The notes: a model not told the origin generated them from the letters alone. A stretch of 32,193 nt of DNA from Xanthomonas sp. NCPPB 1128 (GCF_001043115.1 NZ_LFME01000046.1:1-32193), one strand, 5' to 3'; positions 1 through 9,500 are shown, counted from the first letter of the stretch. Made by a program: numbers and translations.

Positions 1-180
1 GAGTGGTGGGGCGGGGCACGCCGCGCCGACTCGAATCCGCCCGTCCTGGATGATGCGGTGTGCGCGGTAACGTTCCCCCGCTCCATTAACCTTAGTGGGC
101 CGCCATCACAGAAATGCCGCGTCGTTATGTGGGCGGCACCAATGGTTATGTCGTTGACTGTCGGGCGCTCCGTGCGGCCG
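1..180. other. Non-coding lead-in, nothing recognised
   Basis: I see no convincing gene, RNA or promoter here. Short open frames exist but show no codon bias or recognisable protein. The segment separates whatever lies to the left of the window from the repeat array that begins near 181. Confidence 0.5.
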
Positions 181-938
181 TACCCTCACCCCAACCCCTC
201 TCCCGGTGGGAGAGGGGCTAGCGCTTCCCTTCTCCCACCGGGAGAAGGTGCCCCGAAGGGGCGGATGAGGGTACGGGCGAAGCCTCGAACTGTTTGCGAC
301 CGCCGGGCGCTGTGGGCGGCCGTACCCTCACCCCAACCCCTCTCCCGGTGGGAGAGGGGCTTAGCGCCTCCCTTCTCCCCTCGGGAGAAGGTGCCCCGAA
401 GGGGCGGATGAGGGTACGGGCGAAGCCTCGAATTGTTTGCGACCGCCGGGCGCTCCGCGGCGGCCGTACCCTCACCCCAACCCCTCTCCCGGCGGGAAAG
501 GGGCTTAGCGCTTCCCTTCTCCCTGCGGGAGAAGGTGCCCCGAAGGGGCGGATGAGGGTACGGGCCAAGCCTCGAATTGTTTGCGACCGCCGGGCGTTCC
601 GTGGCGGCCGTACCCTCACCCCAACCCCTCTCCCGGTGGGAGAGGGGCTAGCGCTTCCCTTCTCCCTGCGGGAGAAGGTGCCCCGAAGGGGCGGATGAGG
701 GTAAGGGCGAAGCCTCGAAAGGGTTGCTGCCGCCAGGCGTTCCATGGCGGCCGCACCCTCACCCCAACCCCTCTCCCGGTGGGAGAGGGGCTAGCGCTTC
801 CCTTCTCCCTGCGGGAGAAGGTGCCCCGAAGGGGCGGATGAGGGTACGGGCGAAGCCTCGAACTGTTTGCGACCGTCAGGCGTTGCGGGCGGCCGTACCC
901 TCACCCCAGCCCCTCTCCCGATGGGAGAGGGGCTAGCC
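181..938. repeat. Tandem array of ~143-bp palindromic repeat units
   Basis: Equivalent points of successive units (the TACCCTCACC motif or its variant) fall at 181, 323, 467, 611, 754 and 896, giving spacings of 142-144 bp: five full units and a truncated sixth. Each unit contains nested inverted repeats: CCTCTCCC/GGGAGAGG, CTTCTCCC/GGGAGAAG and GCCCCGAAGGGGC, all enclosed by TACCCTCA...TGAGGGTA. The stems are conserved while the loop of the second hairpin varies (ACC, CTC, TGC). A related fragment lies at the right end of the window. The array begins about 30 bp past the stop of the tonB-like gene, so transcripts of gshB-tonB would run into it. It is not a CRISPR array because there are no variable spacers. 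Confidence 0.9.
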
Positions 939-966
939 TGCTGAGAGGTGCTGCCGTGCGCGCAGC

Positions 967-1848
967 TCAGCGGTCGTCGACCAAGCTGCCGCCGGGCAGG
1001 AACACCCAGGTGCGGGTCACCTGCAGGATGTCGATGTTGTCGTCGGTGCGCGGCAGCGGCGGGAACGGCTGCGCCAGCTGCACGATCCGCAGGGCGGCGG
1101 CATCGAGCATCGGCACGCCGCTGGAACGCAGGATGCGGCTGCTCTCCAGGCTGCCGTCGCGGCGCACGCCGACGCTGATCACCACCTGGCCGCCGAGCCG
1201 GCGCCGCCGTGCTTCGTCGGGATAGTTGAGATTGCCGACGCGCTCGGCGCGGTCGACCCAGGCGCGCAGGTAGTTGGCGTAGGCGTATTCGCGGGTGCTG
1301 GCGGAGACGAACTTGCGGTTGGGACGCTTGGCGTACTGCTCCGAGCGCAAATGCACCTCGGCGGCCAGTCGCGCCATCTCGGCATCGCGCTGTTCGCGCT
1401 GCGCGTCCACTGGCCGTTGCGGCTCGTCGGTGCGCGGCTGGGTCTGCGCCACCGGCAGCGGCTGCTCGCCGCGCGCGCTGCTGACCACGCGCGGGGTCGG
1501 TTCCGGCGCGGCGGCCGCGGTCTGCGCGCGCAGCGCCTGCGGCGCCAGGCCATCCTGACGCTGCGGCACCACGCCCGGCTGGCTGTCGCGTGGGCGCTGG
1601 GGCTTGTCGTGGTCGCCGCCGCCCTGCTGATTGGCCTGGGCCAGGAAGTCGGCCTGTTTTGGGGTCAGCGGGGTGCTGGTCTGGCTGAAGATCACGTCCA
1701 GGGTCGGCACCAGCGGCGCATCGTCGTCGATCGCGAAGCCCACGCCGAGGATCAGCAGCCCATGCACGATCAGCGACAGCACCAGGGTGGCGCTGAGCCG
1801 TTCGCGCTCGCCGATGCGCGGCGCGGGCGTCGCGGCGGCCGCGCTCAT
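967..1848 (-). CDS. TonB-like energy transducer, C-terminal TonB domain
   Basis: The 293-aa product is built like TonB. It has a cytoplasmic N-terminus, one membrane segment at about residues 21-40 that carries the S-x3-H pattern (Ser25, His29) used by TonB to contact ExbB/ExbD, a long Pro/Gln/Ala-rich periplasmic linker, and a C-terminal TonB_C domain (about 200-293) starting at the LNYPDEAR motif. TonB proteins pass proton-motive energy to outer-membrane transporters. The ATG at 1848 overlaps the gshB stop as ATGA, so the two are probably co-translated. In Pseudomonas aeruginosa the same pair (tonB3 and gshB) sits beside pilG, and tonB3 affects twitching motility, so a role linked to pili is possible. 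No exbB/exbD genes are in view. Low-complexity shadow frames in the linker were ignored. Confidence 0.88.
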   Translation of the reverse strand: MSAAAATPAPRIGERERLSATLVLSLIVHGLLILGVGFAIDDDAPLVPTLDVIFSQTSTPLTPKQADFLAQANQQGGGDHDKPQRPRDSQPGVVPQRQDGLAPQALRAQTAAAAPEPTPRVVSSARGEQPLPVAQTQPRTDEPQRPVDAQREQRDAEMARLAAEVHLRSEQYAKRPNRKFVSASTREYAYANYLRAWVDRAERVGNLNYPDEARRRRLGGQVVISVGVRRDGSLESSRILRSSGVPMLDAAALRIVQLAQPFPPLPRTDDNIDILQVTRTWVFLPGGSLVDDR

Positions 1849-2795
1849 CGCGCCGGATAGGCCTCGATGGCGTCGAACAGCAGCCCGGCGATGTTGAGCC
1901 CGAACTGCGCGTCCAGCTCGCGCACGCAGGTGGGGCTGGTCACGTTGACCTCGGTGAGGTAGTCGCCGATCACGTCCAGGCCGACGAAGCGCATGCCGCG
2001 CCGCTTCATCTCCGGGCCGACCTGGGAGGCGATCCAGCGGTCGCGCTCGCTCAGCGGGCGGCCTTCGCCGCGGCCGCCAGCGGCCAGGTTGCCGCGGAAC
2101 TCGTCGCCCTGCGGAATCCGCGCCAGGCAGTAGTCCACCGCCACGCCGTCCACCAGCAGGATGCGCTTGTCGCCGGCGCTGATGTCCGGGATGAAGCGCT
2201 GCGCCAGGGCCAGCTTGCGCCCGCCGTCGGTCAGCGTCTCCAGGATCACGTTGAGGTTGGGGTCGCCGGTGCCGCTGCGGAAGATCGAACGCCCGCCCAT
2301 GCCGTCCAGCGGCTTCAGCACCGCCTGGCCGTGCTCCAGCACGAAGGCCTTGAGCGTGGCGGCGTCGCGGCTGACCAGGGTCGGCGGACAGCATTGCGGG
2401 AACAGCAGGGCGGCCAGCTTCTCGTTGAAGTCGCGCAGGCCCTGCGGGTCATTGACCACCTGCGCGCCGGCGCGCTGGGCCACGCTCAGCACGTGGGTGT
2501 CGTACAGGAACTCGGCATCGAACGGCGGGTCCTTGCGCATCAGCACGACCTGGCCGGGGCCGAAGGTCAGGTCGGCGAAGGCGTCCAGCTCGAACCAGCC
2601 GGCCTTGTCGTCGCGCACTCGCAGCGGCGCGGCCTGGGCCAGCGCGCGGCCGTCGCGCAGGGTCAGCCCGCCCGGCCGCACGTAGTGCAGGCGGTGCCCA
2701 CGGCGCTGCGCTTCCAGCAGCATCGCGAAGGTCGTGTCTTTGGCGATCTTGATGCTGGCGATGGGGTCCATCACCACGATGACATCGAACGGCAT
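1845..2795 (-). CDS. gshB: Glutathione synthetase
   Basis: GshB makes glutathione from gamma-glutamylcysteine, glycine and ATP in the cytosol. The 316-aa length is that of bacterial GshB. The N-terminus shows the MDPIxSIxxxKD(T/S)T pattern of the family; the ATP-grasp region includes NDPQGLRDFNEK, the ATP lysine in AVLKPLDGMGG (Lys about 161) and the C-terminal metal/substrate segment EVNVTSPT. The frame is open further upstream to 2897, but ATG 2795 gives the family's canonical start and has AGGTG about 6 nt before it. The gene overlaps the tonB-like gene by 4 bp and is transcribed away from pilG. The pairing with pilG is a conserved neighbourhood in pseudomonads and xanthomonads; the enzyme itself has no known pilus function. 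Confidence 0.96.
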   Translation of the reverse strand: MPFDVIVVMDPIASIKIAKDTTFAMLLEAQRRGHRLHYVRPGGLTLRDGRALAQAAPLRVRDDKAGWFELDAFADLTFGPGQVVLMRKDPPFDAEFLYDTHVLSVAQRAGAQVVNDPQGLRDFNEKLAALLFPQCCPPTLVSRDAATLKAFVLEHGQAVLKPLDGMGGRSIFRSGTGDPNLNVILETLTDGGRKLALAQRFIPDISAGDKRILLVDGVAVDYCLARIPQGDEFRGNLAAGGRGEGRPLSERDRWIASQVGPEMKRRGMRFVGLDVIGDYLTEVNVTSPTCVRELDAQFGLNIAGLLFDAIEAYPAR

Positions 2796-2902
2796 GGGGG
2801 CACCTGAGAGACTGAGCGGACGATGGTAGCGGGTCGGCGGGGGCGCCGCGCATCGGGTGTCGGGCGCGGCTTCGCGGTGTCGCACGTTATCCGCCAAACT
2901 GT

Positions 2903-2931
2903 GACATAGTTTGTGCTGTTACGTGGTTCAA
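2903..2931 (-). promoter_or_regulatory. gshB: Possible sigma70 promoter for gshB-tonB
   Basis: Read on the minus strand, TTGAAC (2931-2926) is followed after 17 nt by TATGTC (2908-2903). The -35 is fair and the -10 weak. The site lies about 110 nt upstream of the gshB start within the gshB/pilG divergent gap. It is a by-eye call without experimental support. Confidence 0.25.
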
Positions 2932-2952
2932 CGCAGACCCGCAGCGGCGGCC

Positions 2953-2981
2953 TTGACAGTCGCAGCGGGTCTTGGGATACA
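2953..2981 (+). promoter_or_regulatory. pilG: Possible sigma70 promoter for the pil-chp operon
   Basis: A perfect TTGACA at 2953-2958 is followed after 17 nt by GATACA, which keeps only the ATA core of a -10 box. Transcription would begin about 50 nt before the pilG ATG at 3038. The location in the divergent intergenic gap fits. The weak -10 could mean an activator is needed, or that the match is chance. Confidence 0.4.
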
Positions 2982-3037
2982 TGGCGTTTCGCAGCGAAGC
3001 CGGATCCGATGAAGCGTCGCGCGCTTGGGGGCAAGTG

Positions 3038-3439
3038 ATGAGTGAAAACACGACTGCGGGTGGGGAACTCGCAGGCTTGCGGGTCATGGTGATCGACGAT
3101 TCGAAAACAATCCGTCGTACCGCCGAAACGTTGCTGAAGCGCGAAGGGTGCGAAGTGGTGACGGCGACCGACGGCTTCGAGGCCCTGGCCAAGATCGCCG
3201 ATCAGCAGCCGCAGATCATCTTCGTGGACATCATGATGCCGCGGCTGGACGGCTATCAGACCTGCGCGCTGATCAAGGGCAACCAGCTGTTCAAGGCTAC
3301 GCCGGTGATCATGCTGTCCTCCAAGGACGGCCTGTTCGACAAGGCGCGCGGGCGCATCGTCGGGTCCGAGCAGTACCTCACCAAACCCTTTACACGCGAA
3401 GAGCTGCTGGGCGCGATCCGTACATACGTCAACGCCTGA
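3038..3439 (+). CDS. pilG: Type IV pilus response regulator PilG
   Basis: This is a stand-alone CheY-like receiver of 133 aa. The acidic pair is Asp20-Asp21 in MVIDDSKTIRR, the phospho-acceptor is Asp64 in FVDIMMP, and the conserved lysine is Lys116 in YLTKPF. In the Pil-Chp system PilG is phosphorylated by ChpA and promotes pilus extension and signalling at the pole. The frame is open upstream to 2972, but ATG 3038 yields the family's normal N-terminus (MSENTTAG) and follows a G-rich ribosome site. It is the first gene of the pil-chp operon, 17 bp before pilH. Confidence 0.97.
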   Translation: MSENTTAGGELAGLRVMVIDDSKTIRRTAETLLKREGCEVVTATDGFEALAKIADQQPQIIFVDIMMPRLDGYQTCALIKGNQLFKATPVIMLSSKDGLFDKARGRIVGSEQYLTKPFTREELLGAIRTYVNA

Positions 3440-3456
3440 CCAGGGGGAAAGGCAGC

Positions 3457-3819
3457 ATGGCCCGTATCTTGTTGATCGAGGACTCACCGACCGACCGGGC
3501 GGTGTTCACGCAATGGCTGGAAAAAGCCGGGCACCAGGTCCTGTCCACCGACAACGCGGAGGACGGGATCAAGCTGGTGCGCGAGCAGGCACCGAGCCTG
3601 GTGCTGATGGACGTGGTGCTGCCGGGCATGAGCGGCTTCCAGGCCACCCGCGCGCTGTCGCGCGACGAGGCCACCCGGCACATCCCGGTGCTGATCATCA
3701 GCACCAAGAGCATGGAGACCGACAAGGTCTGGGGCATGCGCCAGGGCGCCACCGACTACATCGTCAAGCCGCCGCGGGAAGACGAGCTGATCGCCCGCAT
3801 CAACCAACTGGTGGGCTGA
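3457..3819 (+). CDS. pilH: Type IV pilus response regulator PilH
   Basis: This is a second single-domain receiver, 120 aa, with Glu8-Asp9 in LLIEDSPTDR, phospho-acceptor Asp52 in LMDVVLP and Lys104 in YIVKPP. In Pseudomonas PilH acts on retraction, or as a phosphate sink that opposes PilG; the same role is inferred here from order and sequence. The start at 3457 has AGGGGGAAAGG upstream. It lies 17 bp after pilG, and pilI begins 1 bp after its stop, so all three are very probably translated from one mRNA. Confidence 0.97.
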   Translation: MARILLIEDSPTDRAVFTQWLEKAGHQVLSTDNAEDGIKLVREQAPSLVLMDVVLPGMSGFQATRALSRDEATRHIPVLIISTKSMETDKVWGMRQGATDYIVKPPREDELIARINQLVG

Positions 3820-3820
3820 C

Positions 3821-4351
3821 ATGCGCTCGCCCTTCGACATCCTCGAGGCCTACGAGCGGCGCAGCCTGGCGCACGCGGTGCAGATGCCCGAACGCGCCTT
3901 CGACGACGACGTCTGGCGCGGGGTCGGCTACCGCGTCGGCAAGCGCCACCTGGTGTCGGACTTCCGCGAAGTGGTGGAAATCGTGCGCATGCCGCCGGTC
4001 ACCCCGGTGCCGGGCGCGCAGCCGTGGCTGCTGGGCGTGGGCAACCTGCGCGGCAACCTGTTCCCGGTGGTCGACCTGAAGCAGTTCCTGGAAGGCGAAC
4101 GCACCGCGCTGCAGGAAGGCCAGCGCGTGCTGATCATGCGCCAGAGCGGCGGCGACGTGGCCCTGACCATCGACGAGCTGTTCGGCCAGCGCAGTTTCAC
4201 CGAGGCGCAGGCGGTGGAGGCGGGCGATCTGGCCCAGGGCCGCTACGCGCACTTCATCGACCGCGCCTTCCGCGGCGACGCCCAGGACTGGGGCGTGTTC
4301 TCGCTGTCGCTGCTGTCGCGCACTCCCGAATTCCGGCAAGCCGCCGCCTGA
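3821..4351 (+). CDS. pilI: CheW-like adaptor PilI
   Basis: The 176-aa product is a CheW-family scaffold that couples the receptor PilJ to the kinase ChpA. CheW-type beta-strand features are visible around residues 40-165: the entry segment VVEIVRMPPVTPVPGAQPW, LGVGNLRGNLFPVVDLKQF (the typical CheW 'G-x-x-N-x-R-G' stretch), and VALTIDELFGQRSF. The start lies 1 bp after the pilH stop, which points to translational coupling. A second CheW-like gene (15239-15715) ends the operon, so the array may use two adaptors. Confidence 0.95.
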   Translation: MRSPFDILEAYERRSLAHAVQMPERAFDDDVWRGVGYRVGKRHLVSDFREVVEIVRMPPVTPVPGAQPWLLGVGNLRGNLFPVVDLKQFLEGERTALQEGQRVLIMRQSGGDVALTIDELFGQRSFTEAQAVEAGDLAQGRYAHFIDRAFRGDAQDWGVFSLSLLSRTPEFRQAAA

Positions 4352-4391
4352 GCGCGCGCGCTGCCTCCGCATCGAAGACCGAGGTCGCATC

Positions 4392-6428
4392 ATGAGTACT
4401 GCTCCGGACGCCCGCAAGGCCAGCAAGCTCGGCAGCGTGGGCACGAGTTTCTGGCTGGGCCTGCTGGCGTTGTCGCTGGTCGTGTTCGGCGCCAACACCG
4501 GCGTGGCCACCTGGCAGGGCAACCGCCTGGCCGGCGCCAGCACCGGTGCGGCCGACCTGCAGGTGCTGTCGCAACAGTTGGCCAACCAGGCCCGCGACGC
4601 GGTGTCCGGCAATGCTGAGACCTTCAAGCAGTTCAAGCAGACCAAGGCGAAGGTAGAGAGCACCGTCGCCGAGCTCAATGCACGCTATGCCAACGAGACC
4701 GGCGTGTCCGGGCCGTTGCAGACCCTCAACGGCACCTGGGCGCCGCTGGCCAAGAACGCGCAGCAGGTGGTGGACAGCGAACCAGCGGTGCTGGCCTTGG
4801 CCGGCAATGCCGACCGCTTCGTCGGCGGCGTGCCGCAGTTGCAGGCGCAGTTGAACGAGGTGGTGCGCGCGATGACCGTCGGCGGCGCTCCCGCCGCACA
4901 GATCTACAACACCCTGCAGCAGGTGGTGGTGGCCGGCACCATGGCCCGCCGCGTCACCGAAATGCGCGCCGGCGGCCGCGGTGCCGCCAGCGCCGGCGAC
5001 GCGCTGGCGCGCGACGCAGTGGTGTTCGGGCAGATGCTCGAGGGCCTGCGCAACGGCAACGAAGAGCTGGGTATCGCCCCGGTGCGCAACGCCGCGGCAT
5101 TGGCCGCGCTGGAGCAGTCGCAGGCGCAGTGGGCGGAAATGAAGAAGGACCTGGACGCGCTGCAGGCCAGCTCGCGCAGCCTGTTCGCCGCGCAGTCCGC
5201 CGCGGCGGCGCTGACCGCCGGCTCGGGCAAGATGCTGGAGGACAGCAAGAAGCTGTTCGACGCGTTCTCCGCGTTCGGCTCCACCCGCGACACCCGGTGG
5301 TTCCCGAACTTCTGGCTGGGCGTGATCTCCGGCCTGCTGGCGCTGCTGTCGATCGTCGGCTTCGTCTGGACCACGGTGCGCAGCCGCAGCCGCGAGCAGG
5401 AAATCCGCCTGCAGACCCAGGTCGAATACAACAGCCGCAACCAGCAGGCGATCATGCGCCTGCTCGACGAAATCAGCTCGCTCGGCGAAGGCGACCTGAC
5501 GGTCAAGGCCTCGGTCACCGAGGACATGACCGGCGCCATCGCCGACGCGATCAACTACGCCGTCGACGAACTGCGCCACCTGGTGACCACCATCAACGAC
5601 ACCTCGGCCAAGGTCGCCGTGTCCACCGAGGAAACCCAGGCCACCGCGCGGCAGCTGGCCGACGCGGCAGGGCATCAGGCCGAGCAGATCGGCTCGGCCT
5701 CGGTGCGCATCAACGAAATCGCCGCCAGCATCGAGCAGGTCTCGCGCAACTCCACCGAATCGGCGGAAGTGGCGCAGCGCTCGGTGGTGATCGCGGCCGA
5801 AGGCGCCGGCGTGGTCCGCGAGACCATCCAGGGCATGGACCAGATCCGCGACCAGATCCAGGAGACCTCCAAGCGCATCAAGCGGCTGGGCGAGTCGACC
5901 CAGGAGATCGGCTCGATCGTGGAACTGATCAACGACATTTCCGAGCAGACCAACATCCTCGCGCTCAACGCCGCGGTGCAGGCCGCCTCGGCCGGCGAGG
6001 CCGGCCGCGGTTTCGCCCTGGTCGCCGACGAAGTGCAGCGCCTGGCCGAACGCACCTCCGGCGCCACCCGCCGCATCGAGGGCCTGGTGCAGACCATTCA
6101 GGCCGATACCAACGAAGCGGTCAGCTCGATGGAGCAGACCACCTCCGAGGTGGTGTCCGGCGCGCGCCTGGCCGAGGATGCCGGCACCGCGCTGACCGAG
6201 ATCGAGCGCGTGTCCAACGCGCTCAACACCCTCATCAAGAACATCTCCATCGCCGCGCACCAGCAGTCGGCGGCGGCGATCGACATCACCCAGACGATGG
6301 ACGTGATCCGGCAGATCACCGGACAGACCTCGCAAGGTGCGGGACAGACCGCCGAATCGATCGGCCGCCTGGCGCAACTGGCGGCGGACCTGCGGCGCTC
6401 GGTCGCCGACTTCAAGCTGCCGGCGTAA
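4392..6428 (+). CDS. pilJ: Methyl-accepting chemotaxis receptor PilJ
   Basis: The 678-aa product is the inner-membrane chemoreceptor of the Pil-Chp system. It has a membrane segment near residues 17-36, a periplasmic helical sensor region (about 37-300), a second membrane segment near 305-328, a HAMP-like stretch (LGEGDLTVKASVTEDM), and a long cytoplasmic coiled coil. The signalling hairpin tip, EQTNILALNAAVQAA, starts near residue 518 and continues to GRGFALVADEVQRLAERT. PilJ senses pilin or surface-related cues in Pseudomonas. The gene starts 40 bp after pilI. Since no methyltransferase gene follows and the CheB-like protein looks inactive, whether its glutamate sites are used for adaptation is open. 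Confidence 0.96.
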   Translation: MSTAPDARKASKLGSVGTSFWLGLLALSLVVFGANTGVATWQGNRLAGASTGAADLQVLSQQLANQARDAVSGNAETFKQFKQTKAKVESTVAELNARYANETGVSGPLQTLNGTWAPLAKNAQQVVDSEPAVLALAGNADRFVGGVPQLQAQLNEVVRAMTVGGAPAAQIYNTLQQVVVAGTMARRVTEMRAGGRGAASAGDALARDAVVFGQMLEGLRNGNEELGIAPVRNAAALAALEQSQAQWAEMKKDLDALQASSRSLFAAQSAAAALTAGSGKMLEDSKKLFDAFSAFGSTRDTRWFPNFWLGVISGLLALLSIVGFVWTTVRSRSREQEIRLQTQVEYNSRNQQAIMRLLDEISSLGEGDLTVKASVTEDMTGAIADAINYAVDELRHLVTTINDTSAKVAVSTEETQATARQLADAAGHQAEQIGSASVRINEIAASIEQVSRNSTESAEVAQRSVVIAAEGAGVVRETIQGMDQIRDQIQETSKRIKRLGESTQEIGSIVELINDISEQTNILALNAAVQAASAGEAGRGFALVADEVQRLAERTSGATRRIEGLVQTIQADTNEAVSSMEQTTSEVVSGARLAEDAGTALTEIERVSNALNTLIKNISIAAHQQSAAAIDITQTMDVIRQITGQTSQGAGQTAESIGRLAQLAADLRRSVADFKLPA

Positions 6429-6459
6429 GCGGGCCGGAACCGGGTGGAAGGAAGCGCAC

Positions 6460-6543
6460 ATGACGTACCGTGAACAACTCCCGCATGCCGTCGCCGCGCT
6501 CGCGCGGCACGGCGCGTGCCCGGCCGCGGAGACGCGGCGATGA
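6460..6543 (+). CDS. 27-codon mini-ORF translationally coupled to chpA
   Basis: An ATG at 6460 preceded by a strong GGAAGGA ribosome site opens a 27-codon frame (MTYREQLPHAVAALARHGAC...) whose TGA at 6541-6543 overlaps the chpA ATG at 6540 as ATGA. The ribosome site in front of this mini-ORF is clearly better than the one directly before chpA, so ribosomes may reach chpA by reinitiation. The position is where Pseudomonas carries pilK (a CheR methyltransferase); the peptide is too short to be one and has no recognisable similarity. It could be a leader peptide, a gene remnant, or simply the true upstream start region of the operon joint. Confidence 0.45.
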   Translation: MTYREQLPHAVAALARHGACPAAETRR

Positions 6544-9500
6544 GCGCGCTGCGCGATGCGATGAGCCATGCCGCGCTGGGCTGGGTCAAGCCGGAACTGG
6601 ACGAGACCCTGCGCCAGGTGCGCGGCGAGATCGAAGCCTTCGTCGAAGAACCGGCCGACACCGGCCGCATGCGCTTCTGCGCCGGCTACCTGCACCAGGT
6701 GCAGGGCACCTTGCGCATGGTCGAACTGTACGCGCCGGCGATGGTTGCCGAGGAACTGGAGCTGCTGGCGGTCGCCGTGCAGAACGGCCAGGCGGCCGAC
6801 CGCGACGAGGCCTGCGCCACGCTGATGCGTGGCACCGTGCTGCTGCCGGACTACCTGGAGCGCCTGCAGGACGGCCATCGCGACATTCCGATCGTGCTGC
6901 TGCCCTTGCTCAACGAGATCCGCGCTGCGCGCGGCGAAGCCGGCCTCAGCGAGGGCGCGCTGTTCGCGCTGGCGCCCGATGCCGCCGCCGCCACCGAGGC
7001 CGAGCTGGACCACGCACGCGGCAGCCTCGCCGGGCGCAACCGCGAGCTGCTCGACACCGTCGGCACTGCGATCAAGGAAGAACTGCTGCGGGTCAAGGAC
7101 GCGCTGGACCTGCACCTGCGCACCGGCGGCGACGTCGCCGCGTTACAGGCCCAGGTCGACGAGCTGGGCGGCGTCGCCGACACCCTGGGCGTGATGGGCC
7201 TGGGCGTGGCGCGCAGCGTGGTGGTGCAGCAGCGCGACGCGCTGCGCAGCATTGTCGACGGCGCCCGCGCGGCCGACGAAGGCCTGCTGCTGGATATCGC
7301 CGGCGCGCTGCTGTACGTGGACGCCTCGCTCGACGACCAGGTCGCCTACCTGGGCGCCGGCGGCGACGTGCAGGACGAGGCCAGCGCCGCCGAGGCGCGG
7401 CGTACGGTGGAGGTGCTGGCGCACGAGGCGATCGCCAACTTCGGCAGTGCCCGCGAGCATTTCGTCGCCTTCATCGAGACCAACTGGGACCATGCGCGCC
7501 TGGACGAAGTGCCGCGCCTGCTCGGCGAGGTCGCCGGTGCCTTGCGCATGCTGGAGCTGCCGCAGCCGGCCGACTACCTGGAAGGCGTGCGCCGCTATGT
7601 CGCCACCGAACTGATCGGCAAGCGCCGCGTGCCCAGCGGCCGCCAGCTCGACACCCTGGCCGACGCGATGGCCAGCCTCGAGTACTACCTGGAAGCGTTG
7701 CGCGAGCGTCGCCCCGGGCGCGAAGAAATTCTCGACATCACCCGCAGCAGCCTGGAAGCGCTGCGCTACTGGCCGCTGCCCGACACCGCGCCGGCCGTGC
7801 CGGGCGTGTTGCCGAGCGGAAGCGAGGCGACCGAATCGGTCGCGCCGCCGCCAGTGGCCGCTGATCCCACCGTCGAGTCCGCGCCGCCGTCCATCGCCGC
7901 ACCGGCCGCGCCGGCCTGGGATCTGGCGCCGGCCGAGGACGTGCCGGAGACGATGCCGCGCACCCAGGACGCCGCGTCGTCCGCCCCGCAGGCGCCGCAG
8001 TGGAGCTTGGCGACGGACGAACACGATGCCGCGGCCGAACACGCCTCCGCGCCGGCCGACGACGTGCGCGACGCGCGCGAGCAGGAATCCGCGGCACCAT
8101 CGCAGGCGCTCAGTTTCGATCCGGTCGCGGCCGAACAGGACAGCTGGACCGGCACCGCCGAGCCGCTGCACATCAGCCTCGATTCCCTGGTGCTGGAACA
8201 GGACGCGTTGCGGTCGGAGACGCCGCCCGCGTTCACGCAGGAAGACGAAGCTGCAGCCGTTCCCGCGGCGCCCGCGTCCGATGTTGCCGGTTTCGATCCG
8301 GTGGCCGCCGAGTACCCGGATGAGGCGCAGGCCGATGTGCCGGCCGCGTTTGCCGAGCTTGGCGAACACGACGATCCCAACCTGATCATCGTCGACGCAC
8401 CGGTTGCTGCGGAAGATACCGACGCGTCCAGGCCACCGCTGATCATCGAACTGGAAGACGCGCCGGCGTTTGTCGACGCGCCGAACATGGCCGATGAGGC
8501 ACATGCACTCGATTGGCATGCCGCCCCGGCGTCGCCGGACCAGGAGGCAGCATCTGCGCTGCCCCCGGATGCGGCCGAGCTGGCCGACGCCGACGCCGAC
8601 ATGGCGCATGGCGAGCGCCCCGACGCGGCACGGCAGGCTGAGTCCTCCGACGCCGGTGCCGACGCAGAAGACGCCGCGCATGCGATTCCGAGCGAGATCA
8701 CGCAGGTCGCCGCCACCGACGTCGCAGGCGGGACCGATTCTCACGCTTCCCAGGATGGCCAGGCGCATGCCGATGCCGACCTTGCCAGCATTGGCGACGA
8801 AGCGCACACCGACGCCGTGGCCGCTGCGCCGTCGGCGCCGGGGCATGCCACGCTGGACGCCGAGGAACAGGCGACGTCCGCGCCGGTCTCGGAACACGCT
8901 GCTCCCACGACGCCGGTGTCGGACGCCGAAGCCGCGTTCCTCGCCGATCTGGAGGCGGCGGCCGCGCAGTTCGATGTCGCCACCGCCACCAGCGATGGCG
9001 AGTCTGCCGCCGCCACGTCCGCCGAAGCGCAGCATGCCGCGCCCAGCGCCGCACCTGTCGCCTCCGCTCCCGCCGTCGAGGCGGGCTTCATCGACGGCGA
9101 AGGTGAGATCGACGAGGAAATCCGCGAGGTGTTCCTCGAGGAGTTCGACGAGGAACTGGTCAATCTCGGCACGCTACTGCCGGCCTGGCGCGCCGCGCCC
9201 GGGCACATGGAAAGCCTGCGGCCGATCCGCCGTGTGTTCCATACCTTGAAGGGCAGCGGCCGCCTGGTCGGCGCGCGCGTGCTCGGCGAGTTCAGCTGGA
9301 AGATCGAGAGCATGCTCAACCGCGTGCTCGACGGCTCGCGCCCGGCCAGCCCGGCGGTGGTCGCCATGGTCGAGCAGGCCTACGCGGTGCTGCCGCAACT
9401 CAATGCCGCACTGCGCGGCAACGGCACGGTGCAGGCCGACCTGGACGCGATCCAGGCGGTGGCCGAGCGCATCGCTGCCGGCGAGGACGCGTTCTATTTC

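Noticed and set aside
218-841. Open frames on both strands in the left repeat array
   Set aside because: They are repeats translated into the same PTGRGVGVR-like text every ~48 residues. There is no start context, and the DNA is explained by hairpins.
181-938. CRISPR array
   Set aside because: Units are ~143 bp and homogeneous along their length, without short direct repeats separated by unique spacers, and no cas genes are present.
4254-7115. Minus-strand 953-codon frame opposite pilJ and the start of chpA
   Set aside because: Same shadow effect; it runs across several real gene borders on the other strand and has no motifs.
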